DNA of 64,000 nucleotides from Bacillus sp. NTK074B. GTDB lineage: Bacteria; Bacillota; Bacilli; Bacillales; Bacillaceae_B. The DNA lies in NCBI RefSeq assembly GCF_017303375.1, contig NZ_JAFKOH010000008.1, positions 155,212-219,211 of the forward strand. Reading direction: 5' to 3'. Under the pieces are notes generated by a model that was not told the DNA's origin, ran no database searches, and was given only the letters and a program-made list of their open reading frames with translations. The translations under genes were made by a program, and so were the position numbers. Shown here in pieces: positions 8,224-16,933 of the stretch. Each line of letters starts with the position of its first letter. Position 1 is the first letter of the stretch.

Positions 8224-9777
8224 ATGAGTAAGAAGGTGATTGTCGTTGGGGCAGGTGTTGCGGGACTTGCCAGTGCCATCAGACTTCAGCACGCGGGGTA
8301 CCAGGTGGAGTTATATGAAAAAGGACCCACCCCCGGAGGCAAAATGAATCGAATTGAACTGGACGGCTACACGTTTGACTTGGGGCCGAGTATCGTCATG
8401 ATGCCGGAACTGTATCGGGAACTGTTCGAATTATGCGGCCGTGATCCGGATGATTATATTCCGATGGAAAAACTGGATCCGATTTACCGGGCTTATTTCA
8501 GTGATATTCCCGACAAGCCTTTTGATATCTCGACAGACCTGATCCAAATGACAAAGACGATTGAATCCCTCAGCGAATCGGATACGGAAGGGTTCTTCCT
8601 CTATCTGCATGAAATTTACAAACGTTTTGTCATCGCGAAACAACATATTCTTCAAAGACCATTCCGGAAGAGATCCGATTTTTATAATTTCGGCCTGCTG
8701 AAAGAAGTGTTGAAACTGAAGCCATACGACACGGCGGACTCTTTCATGGGGAAATTCATTAAGAATGAAAGGCTGAAGCAGTTAATCAGTTTTCAAACAT
8801 TGTACATAGGCATTTCCCCGCTTAAAAGTCCATCTTTTTATACGATGATCCCGATGATTCAATTTTTATACGGAGTATGGTTCATCAAAGGCGGTATGTA
8901 TACGATGGCATTAGCCATGGAGAGGCTCTTCAAGGAACTGGGAGGAACCGTTCACTATGGCACGGCTGTAGAGGAAATTTCCATTCAAAACCGCAAGGCG
9001 GACGGAATTATCGTAGACGGCAAGAAAATCCCTGCGGATTACGTGGTCTGTAATGCAGACTTCCCTTATGCCATGAAGCACCTGGTAAAGGACAAGGCTT
9101 CTAAAGGGAAATTTACCGATAAAAAGATCGACAGCATGAACTACTCTTGTTCATGTTTCCTGATGTATCTCGGGATGAACAGGAAATATGAAGAAGTCGA
9201 TCATGTACATACATTTATTTTTAACGAAAAGCTCAATCAGAACCTGGAGGATATTTTTGACGGGAAGAGATTAACGAATGCCTCCTTTTATGTGTACATC
9301 GCTTCAAAGAAAGATCCATCCCTTGCACCCGAGGGGAAGGACGGTCTGTACATTCTGATGCCCGTTTCCAATATCGAAACAGCCGACTATAAGTGGGACG
9401 AGAAAACCATTTCTTATTATCGAAACTACATTTTAAATGAATTAAAGAAAATTCGCGGCTTTGAAAATGTCGAGGATGAGATTGTCACCGAAACGTATAC
9501 GACACCACTGGATTTCGAATCGAAATTCAATGCCTATCGCGGGGCCACATTCGGCTTGCAGCCAACACTGGACCAAAGCAACCACAAACGTCCCCAAAGC
9601 AAGGCAAGCCATTGTGAGAATCTGTACTTTACCGGAAGCAGTACACATCCCGGCGCCGGTGTTCCGATCGTACTGTTATCAGCCAGGATCACCGCACAGG
9701 AACTCATCCAGGATGATACAGGAAATCTGTACGATTATTCAGCGAATATCAAGTCTGAACGGGGATTGTCGCATTAA
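8224..9777 (+). CDS. crtN: 4,4'-diapophytoene desaturase (CrtN)
   Basis: CrtN is an FAD-dependent desaturase that converts colourless C30 diapophytoene to coloured 4,4'-diaponeurosporene. The Rossmann motif VVGAGVAGLASA opens the protein, and blocks typical of CrtN follow: FDLGPSIVMMPELY, FQTLYIGISPLKSPS, FIKGGMYTMA, YSCSCFLMYLGM and the C-terminal FTGSSTHPGAGVPIVL. The start used (MSKKVIVV) is seven bases after GAGGG; an ATG two codons upstream (8218) is also possible. The length (~517 residues) is slightly above the ~502 of S. aureus CrtN because of a C-terminal tail. Its substrate must come from a crtM-type synthase that is not in this window. Confidence 0.92.
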   Translation: MSKKVIVVGAGVAGLASAIRLQHAGYQVELYEKGPTPGGKMNRIELDGYTFDLGPSIVMMPELYRELFELCGRDPDDYIPMEKLDPIYRAYFSDIPDKPFDISTDLIQMTKTIESLSESDTEGFFLYLHEIYKRFVIAKQHILQRPFRKRSDFYNFGLLKEVLKLKPYDTADSFMGKFIKNERLKQLISFQTLYIGISPLKSPSFYTMIPMIQFLYGVWFIKGGMYTMALAMERLFKELGGTVHYGTAVEEISIQNRKADGIIVDGKKIPADYVVCNADFPYAMKHLVKDKASKGKFTDKKIDSMNYSCSCFLMYLGMNRKYEEVDHVHTFIFNEKLNQNLEDIFDGKRLTNASFYVYIASKKDPSLAPEGKDGLYILMPVSNIETADYKWDEKTISYYRNYILNELKKIRGFENVEDEIVTETYTTPLDFESKFNAYRGATFGLQPTLDQSNHKRPQSKASHCENLYFTGSSTHPGAGVPIVLLSARITAQELIQDDTGNLYDYSANIKSERGLSH

Positions 9778-9810
9778 TGACGACACCCGTAGAGGAAGGA
9801 GGCAGGTTAC

Positions 9811-10917
9811 ATGACAGCTTCAGAAGTGATCAATCTCATCCTGGGTGCCCTGGGGATTATCGTTGGCATCATCGTCTTTTGGTCCTTGCCGGTCCCAAGA
9901 TTCACCTCCAAACATACAGCGGGGCTGCCGTTTGTGTCCATCATTATCCCTGCCAGGAATGAAGAGGGCAGGATCACCCCGCTATTGCAGTCCTTAGAGG
10001 AGCAGCGATTCAAATCATTTGAAATTCTGTTGGTGGATGACGATTCATCGGATCGGACCGTGGCTGTGGCAGAAAGCTACGGTGCAACGGTCCTGCAGAA
10101 TAATGGGGCGGGAAAATCGTCTGCCTGCTGGCGAGGTGCCAAGGAGGCAAAAGGGATCTGGTTACTATTCCTGGATGCCGATACCCGATTCACCAGTGTG
10201 GATGGATTACGTAATCTCCTTCATTACTACCAGGGAAAAGGAGCCAGGGGCATCCTCGCCCTGCAGCCCTATCACACAGTGGAGCGAGTGTATGAGCATC
10301 TCTCCATTGTCTTTAACATCATCGTTGTGGTGGGCATGAATCTGTTCACCGCCTGGGGATCACGTTTCAAAGCCGCCGGCTCGTTCGGTCCATGTATCCT
10401 ATGTAATCGAGACGATTACTTCTTAACCGGAGGACATGAGAAAATCGAGGGGGCCATCATGGATGATCTCGCACTGGGAGAGGCCTTTCTTGATCAGAAC
10501 CTTCCCGTTCGCTGCCTGGGCGGCAGGGGGATCATTTCGTTCCGCATGTATCCGGAAGGCTTGGGAAGCCTTGTGGAAGGCTGGTGCAAAAGCTTTGCCG
10601 TAGGGTCCAAGTCCACTCATCCCGCCGTCATGTCGATGGTCATCCTCTGGATCACCGGCAGTTTAACCACCGCGTCTGCTTTGATCTCTTCGATTATGGA
10701 GGGAAGAGCCGCGGCTATAATTGTCAGTGGGGCATTGTATCTCCTCTATGCGGCTCAAACAGCCTGGTTTGCCCGCAGGGTCGGGGACTTCAGATGGGTG
10801 TATTTCCCTTTTTATCCGTTGTGGTTTGCATTCTTCGCCGTGATATTCGCTTATTCTTTCGTTCGGGTGAATGTTTTTCATTCTGTGAAGTGGAAGGGGC
10901 GGAAGATAGATGTGTGA
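9811..10917 (+). CDS. crtQ: 4,4'-diaponeurosporenoate glycosyltransferase (CrtQ)
   Basis: CrtQ is a membrane-associated family 2 glycosyltransferase that glucosylates the carboxylated C30 carotenoid. The 368-residue protein has an N-terminal membrane anchor (about residues 5-25), the GT2 opening FVSIIIPARNEEGRI, the nucleotide-sugar motif LLVDDDSSD followed by LFLDADTRF (DxD), a QPYHTVERVYEHLS block shared with staphylococcal CrtQ, RMYPEGLGSLVEGWCKS (the QxxRW-like region), and three C-terminal membrane spans. AAGGAGG lies nine bases before the ATG. It ends the crt run and is followed by a strong terminator. Confidence 0.9.
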   Translation: MTASEVINLILGALGIIVGIIVFWSLPVPRFTSKHTAGLPFVSIIIPARNEEGRITPLLQSLEEQRFKSFEILLVDDDSSDRTVAVAESYGATVLQNNGAGKSSACWRGAKEAKGIWLLFLDADTRFTSVDGLRNLLHYYQGKGARGILALQPYHTVERVYEHLSIVFNIIVVVGMNLFTAWGSRFKAAGSFGPCILCNRDDYFLTGGHEKIEGAIMDDLALGEAFLDQNLPVRCLGGRGIISFRMYPEGLGSLVEGWCKSFAVGSKSTHPAVMSMVILWITGSLTTASALISSIMEGRAAAIIVSGALYLLYAAQTAWFARRVGDFRWVYFPFYPLWFAFFAVIFAYSFVRVNVFHSVKWKGRKIDV

Positions 10918-11003
10918 AGGGCCACTTTTCCAGAGTTTTGAGGGTAGACCGAGGTCTGTTCCCATGGCTTTTCAGGAGTGGTTTGAGAGATGGTTGAATG
11001 AGA

Positions 11004-11038
11004 AGGGTGCCTGACCACATAGGTCAGGCACCCTTTTT
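11004..11038 (+). terminator. Terminator closing the crt cluster
   Basis: A 12-bp perfect stem (GGGTGCCTGACC and its complement) with a five-base loop is followed by TTTTT. The arms also carry the GGTGCCTG sequence seen again in the repeat cluster near 56.6 kb, so this terminator may derive from a dispersed repeat. Confidence 0.85.
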
Positions 11039-11159
11039 GGATTTACGATGGAATGATCTCATAAAAGAGAAATCGAAGAAATGAAGTGTGGATCATGGTG
11101 AGAGGGAACGAAGAGTAGGTATAAGATAATCGTCATAACGTTGTCTAGAGTCTTGACCA

Positions 11160-11450
11160 TTACCTTTCAGCTCGATTCTCAAGGGTGAACACCCGTTTAT
11201 CAATATCAGTGATTCTGGTGTTCAGATAATGAAAGTCTGTTTCAGAACGTTGGTTGCCTACTTTTAACAAAGCAATGACATCTTCTGTTTGTAATGTTTC
11301 AATTCTATTGACCGTGTTCTTTATCTCTTTCAAATCATTTCCGAATTCCTTCAGTTTACCATCGAACTCCTTCATATTACTGTCTAATTCTTTAATGTTC
11401 CGTTGAATATCAGATAATATGTTCACGATTTGGTTGTCCGTTTTTCTCAC
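11160..11450 (-). CDS. Small coiled-coil protein of unknown function
   Basis: I do not recognise a family. The product (about 96 residues) is nearly all charged heptad-like sequence, with segments such as IKELDSNMKEFDGKLKEF and ITDIDKRVFTLENR that predict a long coiled coil and no membrane span. A strong AAGGAGG site is present, but it abuts the GTG used here (no spacing), so the true start may be a codon or so downstream. It lies alone between the crt terminator and the DUF819 gene on the opposite strand. A structural or adaptor role is possible; nothing more can be said. Confidence 0.6.
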   Translation of the reverse strand: MRKTDNQIVNILSDIQRNIKELDSNMKEFDGKLKEFGNDLKEIKNTVNRIETLQTEDVIALLKVGNQRSETDFHYLNTRITDIDKRVFTLENRAER

Positions 11451-11783
11451 CTCCTTCCCATAATTATAGTGGAATGAATCATCGTGTGTGAACTCTCATG
11501 CAGAGGGGAAAGGAACATTATTCCAGATATCTTCGTATATATTTTCCTGCACTTTGAATGATTTTACAGATGAGCTTCATTCAATGTTTGGGAGTGGGCT
11601 TTTTTGTAGGAATTATCTTGAAGTGTGAAAGTGGGAAACTCAACACTCAACTGCTTTGCCTTGGCTTAAAAGGAAGCACGAGAACCGTCCCCATGCTTTC
11701 CTTCAGTAGTAATATTTTGAATTTTCCACCAAATACAGGTACTATTTTAATAGTGAGAAAACTAATGAAAAGGAGGATTCATT
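11451..11783 (+). other. Intergenic region containing one dispersed inverted repeat
   Basis: The gap holds a family-B repeat (11672-11702: GGAAGCACGAGAACCGTCCCC then ATGCTTTCC) and the AAAAGGAGG ribosome site of the next gene. A reading frame that runs through the repeat has no ribosome site and I do not count it as a gene. No other signal is clear. Confidence 0.6.
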
Positions 11784-13010
11784 TTGGAAGAGACACTCAT
11801 TAAGGCAGACGATTACATCACATTATGGGGAATCATTGTCGTATGGGCTTCTGCCAGCATCTATTTAGAACAGCGTTACGACTGGGCGGCGAAGATTTCA
11901 GGTGCCATCATTGCCCTTGTCGGGGCTATTATTCTATCAAATACCGGTATCATCCCTACAGCGTCGGCGGTGTATGATGCCGTTTGGACGTTTATCATTC
12001 CCCTTGCCATCCCGCTGCTCCTGTTCCATGTGAACGTTAAGAGAGTCTGGCAGGAAAGTGGAAGGCTGCTCATGCTTTTCTTGATCAGCTCGATTGGTAC
12101 CGTTGCAGGGGTGATCATCAGTTTCTTCTTATTGAGGGATCACATACCGGTCCTCGATAAGATAGGAGCGATGCTGAGTGCGTCCTATATTGGGGGAGGC
12201 GTCAATTTTGCCGCCATGGCTGGGAAATTCGAAGCGCCCGGGGAAATGGTTTCTTCTGCAGTGGTCGCGGACAATTTAATGATGGCCATTTATTTCATTG
12301 TACTCATGACGATACCTGGAATCGGTTTTTTCAGAAAACGGTTTCACGCCCCTCATGTGGAGAAAGTGGAGAGCGGCAGAATGAAAGAAGAGGGGAAGAC
12401 CCTTGCGGAGAGCTTCTGGGAGAGAAAGGATATCTCTTTAAAGGATATTGCGCTGTCAGTCGGGACGGCTTTCCTGCTCGTGATGGTTTCGTTTAAAATC
12501 GCCGGCTTCCTGGACGGGGTGATTCCTTCCGGTGAGGAGACGTCTTTCTTCCTCAATCTGTTGAATGGTTTGTTCGGCGACCAGTACTTAATGTTGACGA
12601 CATTGACATTCCTGGCACTTGCTCTGTTTCCGAAGTACTTTGAATCGATCAATGGAAGCCAGGAAATCGGGACGTTCCTCATTTACTTGTTCTTTGTGGT
12701 GATCGGCATTCCGGCATCGATCCCGATGATCGTTGAAAATGCTCCGCTGCTGCTTGTGTTTGTGTTCATTATTGTCCTGGTGAACATGGCCGTGTCATTG
12801 ACGGCAGGAAAGCTATTGAACTATGATCTTGAAGAAATCCTTCTGGCCAGTAATGCAAACGTCGGAGGGCCGACAACTGCAGCAGCCATGGCCATTGCAA
12901 AGGGATGGAAGGATTTGATTGGTCCGATCCTTGTGGTGGGGACGCTTGGGTATATCATTGGGAATTATATTGGAACGACATTGGGATTATGGTTTTCGGG
13001 TCTGATGTAG
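11784..13010 (+). CDS. DUF819 family (YjcL-like) integral membrane protein
   Basis: This is a polytopic membrane protein of the DUF819 family, found widely in Bacillus (YjcL) with no firmly assigned substrate; the fold resembles secondary transporters. The start is TTG, nine bases after AAAGGAGG. The 408 residues contain about ten membrane spans and two similar glycine-rich re-entrant-like motifs, SASYIGGGVNFAAMAG near residue 130 and SNANVGGPTTAAAMA near residue 355, which suggest an inverted repeat of two halves. The middle (about residues 185-225) is a charged cytoplasmic loop. It is a single-gene unit followed by a repeat-derived hairpin. Confidence 0.85.
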   Translation: MEETLIKADDYITLWGIIVVWASASIYLEQRYDWAAKISGAIIALVGAIILSNTGIIPTASAVYDAVWTFIIPLAIPLLLFHVNVKRVWQESGRLLMLFLISSIGTVAGVIISFFLLRDHIPVLDKIGAMLSASYIGGGVNFAAMAGKFEAPGEMVSSAVVADNLMMAIYFIVLMTIPGIGFFRKRFHAPHVEKVESGRMKEEGKTLAESFWERKDISLKDIALSVGTAFLLVMVSFKIAGFLDGVIPSGEETSFFLNLLNGLFGDQYLMLTTLTFLALALFPKYFESINGSQEIGTFLIYLFFVVIGIPASIPMIVENAPLLLVFVFIIVLVNMAVSLTAGKLLNYDLEEILLASNANVGGPTTAAAMAIAKGWKDLIGPILVVGTLGYIIGNYIGTTLGLWFSGLM

Positions 13011-13013
13011 AAA

Positions 13014-13077
13014 CAAGGGGACGGTTCTGTTGCTCCGCTTTCATCAAAAGGAAGCATGAGAACCGTCTCCTTGCTTA
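13014..13077. repeat. Dispersed family-B inverted repeat pair
   Basis: The half-sites AGGGGACGGTTCT and GGAAGCATGAGAACCGTCTCC face each other over about 25 bases just after the DUF819 stop. Similar sequences occur in at least ten other gaps of this window. Confidence 0.75.
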
Positions 13078-13224
13078 TTGTTCACCAAAGAACTGCTATA
13101 ATAGTGCTATTGCAGCCATGGGGACAGGTACATTGGCTTTCTTGGCCACTATGAGAAAGGTGCCAACGGACCAGTCCCTATGGCTCTTTCAAAAAAGAAC
13201 AATACAGTAGAGGTGTCCTATATC

Positions 13225-13665
13225 ATGAGTTGGAAGATAAAGAGCTTTAATGAACTATCAACCCACGAGCTATACGAAATACTGCAAGTAAGGACCCGGG
13301 TTTTCGTCGTGGAGCAGGAATGTGCCTACCTGGAAGTCGATGGGAAGGATCTGCACTCCTATCACCTTTATAAGGAAGTAAACGGTGAAGTGGCTGCCTA
13401 TGCAAGGCTCTTACCTGCAGGAGTTTCATACGAGGAACCGTCCATTGGGAGAGTTCTTGTGAAGGAAGAATATCGCAGGAAAGGATTCGCAGGCGAATTG
13501 GTTAAAAGAGGATTGGCTTTTATCCACGCTGAGTGGGGTGAACAAACGGTGAAGATTCAGGCTCAGGAATATTTGCGGGAGTTCTACGGGTCATTCGGAT
13601 TCAGGGCGATAACGGAGACTTATCTGGAAGATGGGATTCCGCATATTGATATGATTTTGGGGTAG
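13225..13665 (+). CDS. ElaA-type GNAT N-acetyltransferase
   Basis: The product is a single-domain GNAT acetyltransferase of about 146 residues that transfers an acetyl group from acetyl-CoA to an unknown amine. The opening WKIKSFNELSTHELYEILQ and RTRVFVVEQECAYLEVDGKD blocks are typical of the ElaA subgroup, and the acetyl-CoA pyrophosphate loop is VLVKEEYRRKGFAGELV near residue 85. The ATG used follows AGAGGTG; an in-frame start 15 codons earlier overlaps repeat sequence and is less likely. The stop codon lies inside the stem of the following terminator. Confidence 0.85.
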   Translation: MSWKIKSFNELSTHELYEILQVRTRVFVVEQECAYLEVDGKDLHSYHLYKEVNGEVAAYARLLPAGVSYEEPSIGRVLVKEEYRRKGFAGELVKRGLAFIHAEWGEQTVKIQAQEYLREFYGSFGFRAITETYLEDGIPHIDMILG

Positions 13666-13695
13666 AGTGGGGCCGTTCCCCGCTCTACTTTTTTC
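13663..13695 (+). terminator. Terminator after the ElaA-type gene
   Basis: A perfect 10-bp stem (TAGAGTGGGG/CCCCGCTCTA) with a five-base loop is followed by CTTTTTTC. The TAG of the gene forms the base of the stem. Confidence 0.9.
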
Positions 13696-13760
13696 AGTTC
13701 ATCCATAGGCCGATAACTGTACTGTGGCATTACTGCCCTACGTTGGGATAAAGAGGTGAA

Positions 13761-13985
13761 GTGGTACCTTTGTTCTTTGCGTGCTTACTCTTAGCTGCTG
13801 TTTATCTTTATGTACCTTTTGTAAGCTGGGAGGAGTCAACAAATGTGTACTTCAGAGCGGGACCGGGTTTGATGTGGAATAGGCTCAATCGTATAATCAC
13901 GGTTCCTGATCCCAACCTCTTTCCACGTTTCCCCATTTTCATCCATGCTTCAAATGACGCAATTGATACAAATCCAATAAGCTGA
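13761..13985 (+). CDS. Possible small single-span membrane protein
   Basis: This 74-codon frame starts with GTG a few bases after AAGAGGTG and begins with one clear membrane span (PLFFACLLLAAVYLYVPFV). I recognise no family. Its last 15 codons overlap the 3' end of the rhodopsin gene on the other strand, and the overlap part looks like antisense rhodopsin sequence, so the true gene may be a fragment or may not exist. Confidence 0.35.
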   Translation: MVPLFFACLLLAAVYLYVPFVSWEESTNVYFRAGPGLMWNRLNRIITVPDPNLFPRFPIFIHASNDAIDTNPIS

Positions 13986-14646
13986 ATCCAACTTTCGAAA
14001 AAATGGGCAGGATGACGAATAATAAGGTAGCCCCTGCCTGTCCCGTGATCTGTAGCCCTGAAGGTCCGAGGAGCCAGGCAATGGGATAGCTAACCCAGAA
14101 GAAGGTCAGATATCCGCACATGATCAGGTACACCTTATAAAGTTTCTGGTCCTGTTTCTCAGCGATCTTTCTCAACGGTACCCAAATGACCCAAAGAATG
14201 ACGAGGAATGCAGTGACACCTGTTAGATACCAGGTATACACCGAGACACCGGAAGACAGGTCAGCAATAAATCCGGTTGTGATCATGATGACGTCTGCCA
14301 CCACCAAACTAGCAATGATGATGGGATCCTTCTTCTTTACCTGATGCATGCCGGTTAACGCAAGAGCAGTAAGCAATAAGGGTGTCGTCACGACCCAGTC
14401 CAGATAACGGGCGAAATAAACGAGTTGCCCTTGTACGAGAAAGGATCCCTGTCCCATGGCCAGGGACATATAAGCCAACCCCGACCAAACGGGAATGAGG
14501 AAAGCGATGAGATACTCCACCCTCGGAACCCCTCTTCTGCTTCTGCTCCATAAGGCAAAGACCGTTGCTCCTGCAAACATACTCCCCACGTAAATCCATA
14601 ACAGTGTCACTTCGATATCACTCATAAATGCATACAATTGTTTCAC
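13939..14646 (-). CDS. Xenorhodopsin-type microbial rhodopsin
   Basis: This is a seven-helix retinal protein (235 residues). Helix C has RYLDWVVTTPLLLTALAL: Arg80, Asp83 and Thr87 match the bacteriorhodopsin triad, but the proton-donor Asp96 position is Ala94. Helix F has WVSYP. In helix G the retinal lysine is Lys218, the Asp212 counter-ion position is Pro214, and an Asp lies seven residues after the lysine (Asp225). The Pro/Lys/Asp pattern is that of Anabaena sensory rhodopsin and the inward-proton-pumping xenorhodopsins. The start is uncertain: GTG is only two bases from AGGAGG, while TTG three codons later is 11 bases away. An RsbR-type gene lies upstream on the same strand behind a terminator. 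Inward proton transport is inferred, and a sensory role is the alternative. Confidence 0.9.
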   Translation of the reverse strand: MKQLYAFMSDIEVTLLWIYVGSMFAGATVFALWSRSRRGVPRVEYLIAFLIPVWSGLAYMSLAMGQGSFLVQGQLVYFARYLDWVVTTPLLLTALALTGMHQVKKKDPIIIASLVVADVIMITTGFIADLSSGVSVYTWYLTGVTAFLVILWVIWVPLRKIAEKQDQKLYKVYLIMCGYLTFFWVSYPIAWLLGPSGLQITGQAGATLLFVILPIFSKVGFSLLDLYQLRHLKHG

Positions 14647-14735
14647 AACCTCCTAGGTATTAACCTATTGGAAAGGGAATATACCCTGGCAGATGGTGTC
14701 TACCACCGATTATGATGTGGATGACGACGCGAAAA

Positions 14736-14770
14736 AAAATAAGCACAGGGACGGTTCCCGTGCTTATTGG
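14736..14770 (-). terminator. Terminator between the RsbR-type gene and the rhodopsin
   Basis: On the minus strand AATAAGCACGGGAA pairs with TTCCCTGTGCTTATT (one mismatch) and is followed by TTTTTTTCGCG. The stem contains the GGGACGG core of the dispersed repeats, an example of a repeat used as a terminator. It implies that the rhodopsin has its own promoter. Confidence 0.85.
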
Positions 14771-14794
14771 AGCCGGGACATCTGTTCCCCTGGC

Positions 14795-15613
14795 TTACAG
14801 ATATTCCTTCATAGCCATATGAAGACTTGAAGTCACTGTGATATTAGAACTATCAATTCCAAGATGCGTCATGGTCTGGGCGATTTCAGGTCTTATTCCA
14901 GACAGGATGGCTTTGATTCCAATCAGTGATAAGGCTTCCACTACCTTAAAGATGCGGTCTGCCACCATTGTATCGATGATGGGAACGCCGGAGAGATCTA
15001 TTACTAAGCATTCCAGGGATAATTCGTTTCCTCTTGAGAGTGCTTTATCCATGAGTTCTTGGGCTCTTTCGGTGTCAATGTCACCGATTAAAGGGAGGAT
15101 GCCGATTTGGTTGGTGATTTTAATCACGGGAATCGATAGCTCCAACGCTGTCGCTTCTGCCGCGTTGATCCGCGTATAGAACCTTCTTGTATACGACAAG
15201 CTCAGCCAATGAACGGCCCTGTCCACCACTGCGTCAAAGTCCGAGATCAGGTTATAGAATTGATCGAATGTCAAATTGAAAGCCGCCGCTTCCTCTTTAA
15301 TGATGTGCCCGATTAAGTTCCGGTAATCTCTCACTTCGTCAAGAGCAACTTCCAATGGAAGATTGAAATTGACGAGTGTGTCAACGGCTTCTGATCCCCA
15401 CTCTTGTAGTTGTTCAAAGGACGTATCCAAGTCACTTTCAATGGATTTCGCATAGATGTCAATGATATTTTCCCGCCAACTATGAAGTTTTGATTCTATG
15501 TTGTTGTATTGATTTGTTCTAAGATTGTCTTTTTGAACGATAAGCTCCTGCTTTTGGCTCAATATTTTAACACAAATGGCTTTCATGTATGTTCGTCTGC
15601 CTTGTTCAATCAT
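14795..15613 (-). CDS. RsbR-type stressosome co-antagonist (STAS domain)
   Basis: RsbR paralogues form the stressosome with RsbS and control SigB through the kinase RsbT. The 272-residue protein has a helical N-terminal sensor region of about 140 residues (non-haem-globin-like in the family) and a C-terminal STAS domain from about residue 158. The two threonines that RsbT phosphorylates in the family are present in IGDIDTERA (Thr181) and PIIDTMVADR (Thr215), and the conserved GIRPEIAQTMTHLGI follows. AAGGAG lies 14 bases before the ATG, so a slightly later start is possible. The ligand or signal is unknown. Proximity to the rhodopsin hints at, but does not prove, a light-related input. Confidence 0.88.
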   Translation of the reverse strand: MIEQGRRTYMKAICVKILSQKQELIVQKDNLRTNQYNNIESKLHSWRENIIDIYAKSIESDLDTSFEQLQEWGSEAVDTLVNFNLPLEVALDEVRDYRNLIGHIIKEEAAAFNLTFDQFYNLISDFDAVVDRAVHWLSLSYTRRFYTRINAAEATALELSIPVIKITNQIGILPLIGDIDTERAQELMDKALSRGNELSLECLVIDLSGVPIIDTMVADRIFKVVEALSLIGIKAILSGIRPEIAQTMTHLGIDSSNITVTSSLHMAMKEYL

Positions 15614-15896
15614 GTATCCACCGTCTCTCCTTTACCTATAGATTCCAATTATATTTTAACATGGGGAAGAGTGGGAATGGCAGAGGCTATGGAGACGGGT
15701 CCCTTGGCTCATGCATAAACGGGGAATTGGGAATAATGGGGGTGTTTGTCAGGAGATCTTTAAGGGAAACGAGGAATGAAGGAGCGGTGTTGCCGCTTGA
15801 ATAGATTAAACCGTTTCTATGCTCCTGATATAAAATCATCGATACTGGTGAAGCTAAAGAATAGCGATATTAACGAGAAAGTGGAGGTTTTTTTGT

Positions 15897-16883
15897 ATGA
15901 AAGCAGCGTGGTTTAATGAATTTGGTTCACCATCAGAGGTTCTTCAACTAGGGGAGGTTGATACGCCGGTCCCGTCACATGGGGAAGTATTGATCCGGAT
16001 GCACACGTCGGGTGTCAACCCTTCCGATACGAAGAAACGCCTTGGGTCATTCCAGGATCTACTTGATAACGGTCCCGTCATTCCGAATAGTGACGGTGCA
16101 GGAATCATTGAGGCAGTAGGGGAAGGTGTCCCTCATTCCCGTATAGGTGAACGGGTCTGGGTGTATCAGGCCCAGTATGGACGCCTTCACGGGACGGCCG
16201 CACAATATGTATCGATTGAAAGTAAACGGGCCGTTCCTCTCCCGGAGAACACCAGCTTTGTGGAAGGGGCTTGCTTAGGGATCCCGGCTATGACCGCGCA
16301 TCGCAGTGTGTTCTCGGATGGTCCTGTGGAGGGGCAATGGTTGTTGATCACAGGTGGTGCCGGCCGCGTCGGTCACTATGCGATCCAGTGGGCCAAACTT
16401 GCAGGTGCAAAGGTCATTGCGACCGCGAGCAACGAGACAGCCCGTCAGCACTGTGTGGAGGCGGGAGCGGATTATGTCGTCGATCATCGAAGCGATGGCA
16501 TGGTCGATGAGGTGCTTAAGATGACAGGCGGAGTCAAGATGGATCGAGTGATCGATGTTGAATTTGGGGCGAATCTTCCGAGGGTACTGGAGCTGATCCG
16601 CACCGGGGGAGTGATAGCGACGTACTCGTCCACTGTTGTTCCAGAACCAACCTTGCCTTTTCGAGACATGATGTTTATGGACTTGACGCTGCGCATGATT
16701 ATTGTGTATGCCATGCCGGAACGTGCGAAGCAGGATGCGATTGAGGATATTACAAAGGCACTTGAGAATAATCAACTGCAGCACCGGATTGCAAAGACGT
16801 ATAAGCTGGATGACATAGCAGAGGCGAACGAGAAGATAGAGGATGGGGACTTTTATGGGTGTGTGGTGGTTGAATTGGAGTGA
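15897..16883 (+). CDS. MDR-superfamily NADPH:quinone reductase-like oxidoreductase
   Basis: This is a zinc-independent medium-chain dehydrogenase/reductase (328 residues) that should use NADPH to reduce a quinone or enone. The N-terminal GroES-like domain contains HTSGVNPSDTKKR and NSDGAGIIEAVG. The Rossmann domain begins near residue 145 with the nucleotide motif ITGGAGRVGHYAIQWAK. The structural zinc cysteines of alcohol dehydrogenases are missing. GGAGG lies before the ATG. It is a single-gene unit in the opposite direction to the RsbR gene, and its 280-base upstream gap holds only a half-repeat (GGGTCCCTTGGCTCATG). The physiological substrate is unknown. Confidence 0.88.
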   Translation: MKAAWFNEFGSPSEVLQLGEVDTPVPSHGEVLIRMHTSGVNPSDTKKRLGSFQDLLDNGPVIPNSDGAGIIEAVGEGVPHSRIGERVWVYQAQYGRLHGTAAQYVSIESKRAVPLPENTSFVEGACLGIPAMTAHRSVFSDGPVEGQWLLITGGAGRVGHYAIQWAKLAGAKVIATASNETARQHCVEAGADYVVDHRSDGMVDEVLKMTGGVKMDRVIDVEFGANLPRVLELIRTGGVIATYSSTVVPEPTLPFRDMMFMDLTLRMIIVYAMPERAKQDAIEDITKALENNQLQHRIAKTYKLDDIAEANEKIEDGDFYGCVVVELE

Positions 16884-16933
16884 TGGTGTGGTCTTTGCCT
16901 GACACCAGCCTTAGAGGTTCATGACTAGCCAGA

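Noticed and set aside
11558..11803. Open frame of 81 codons before the DUF819 gene
   Set aside because: It has no ribosome site, runs through a family-B repeat and overlaps the supported TTG start of the next gene.
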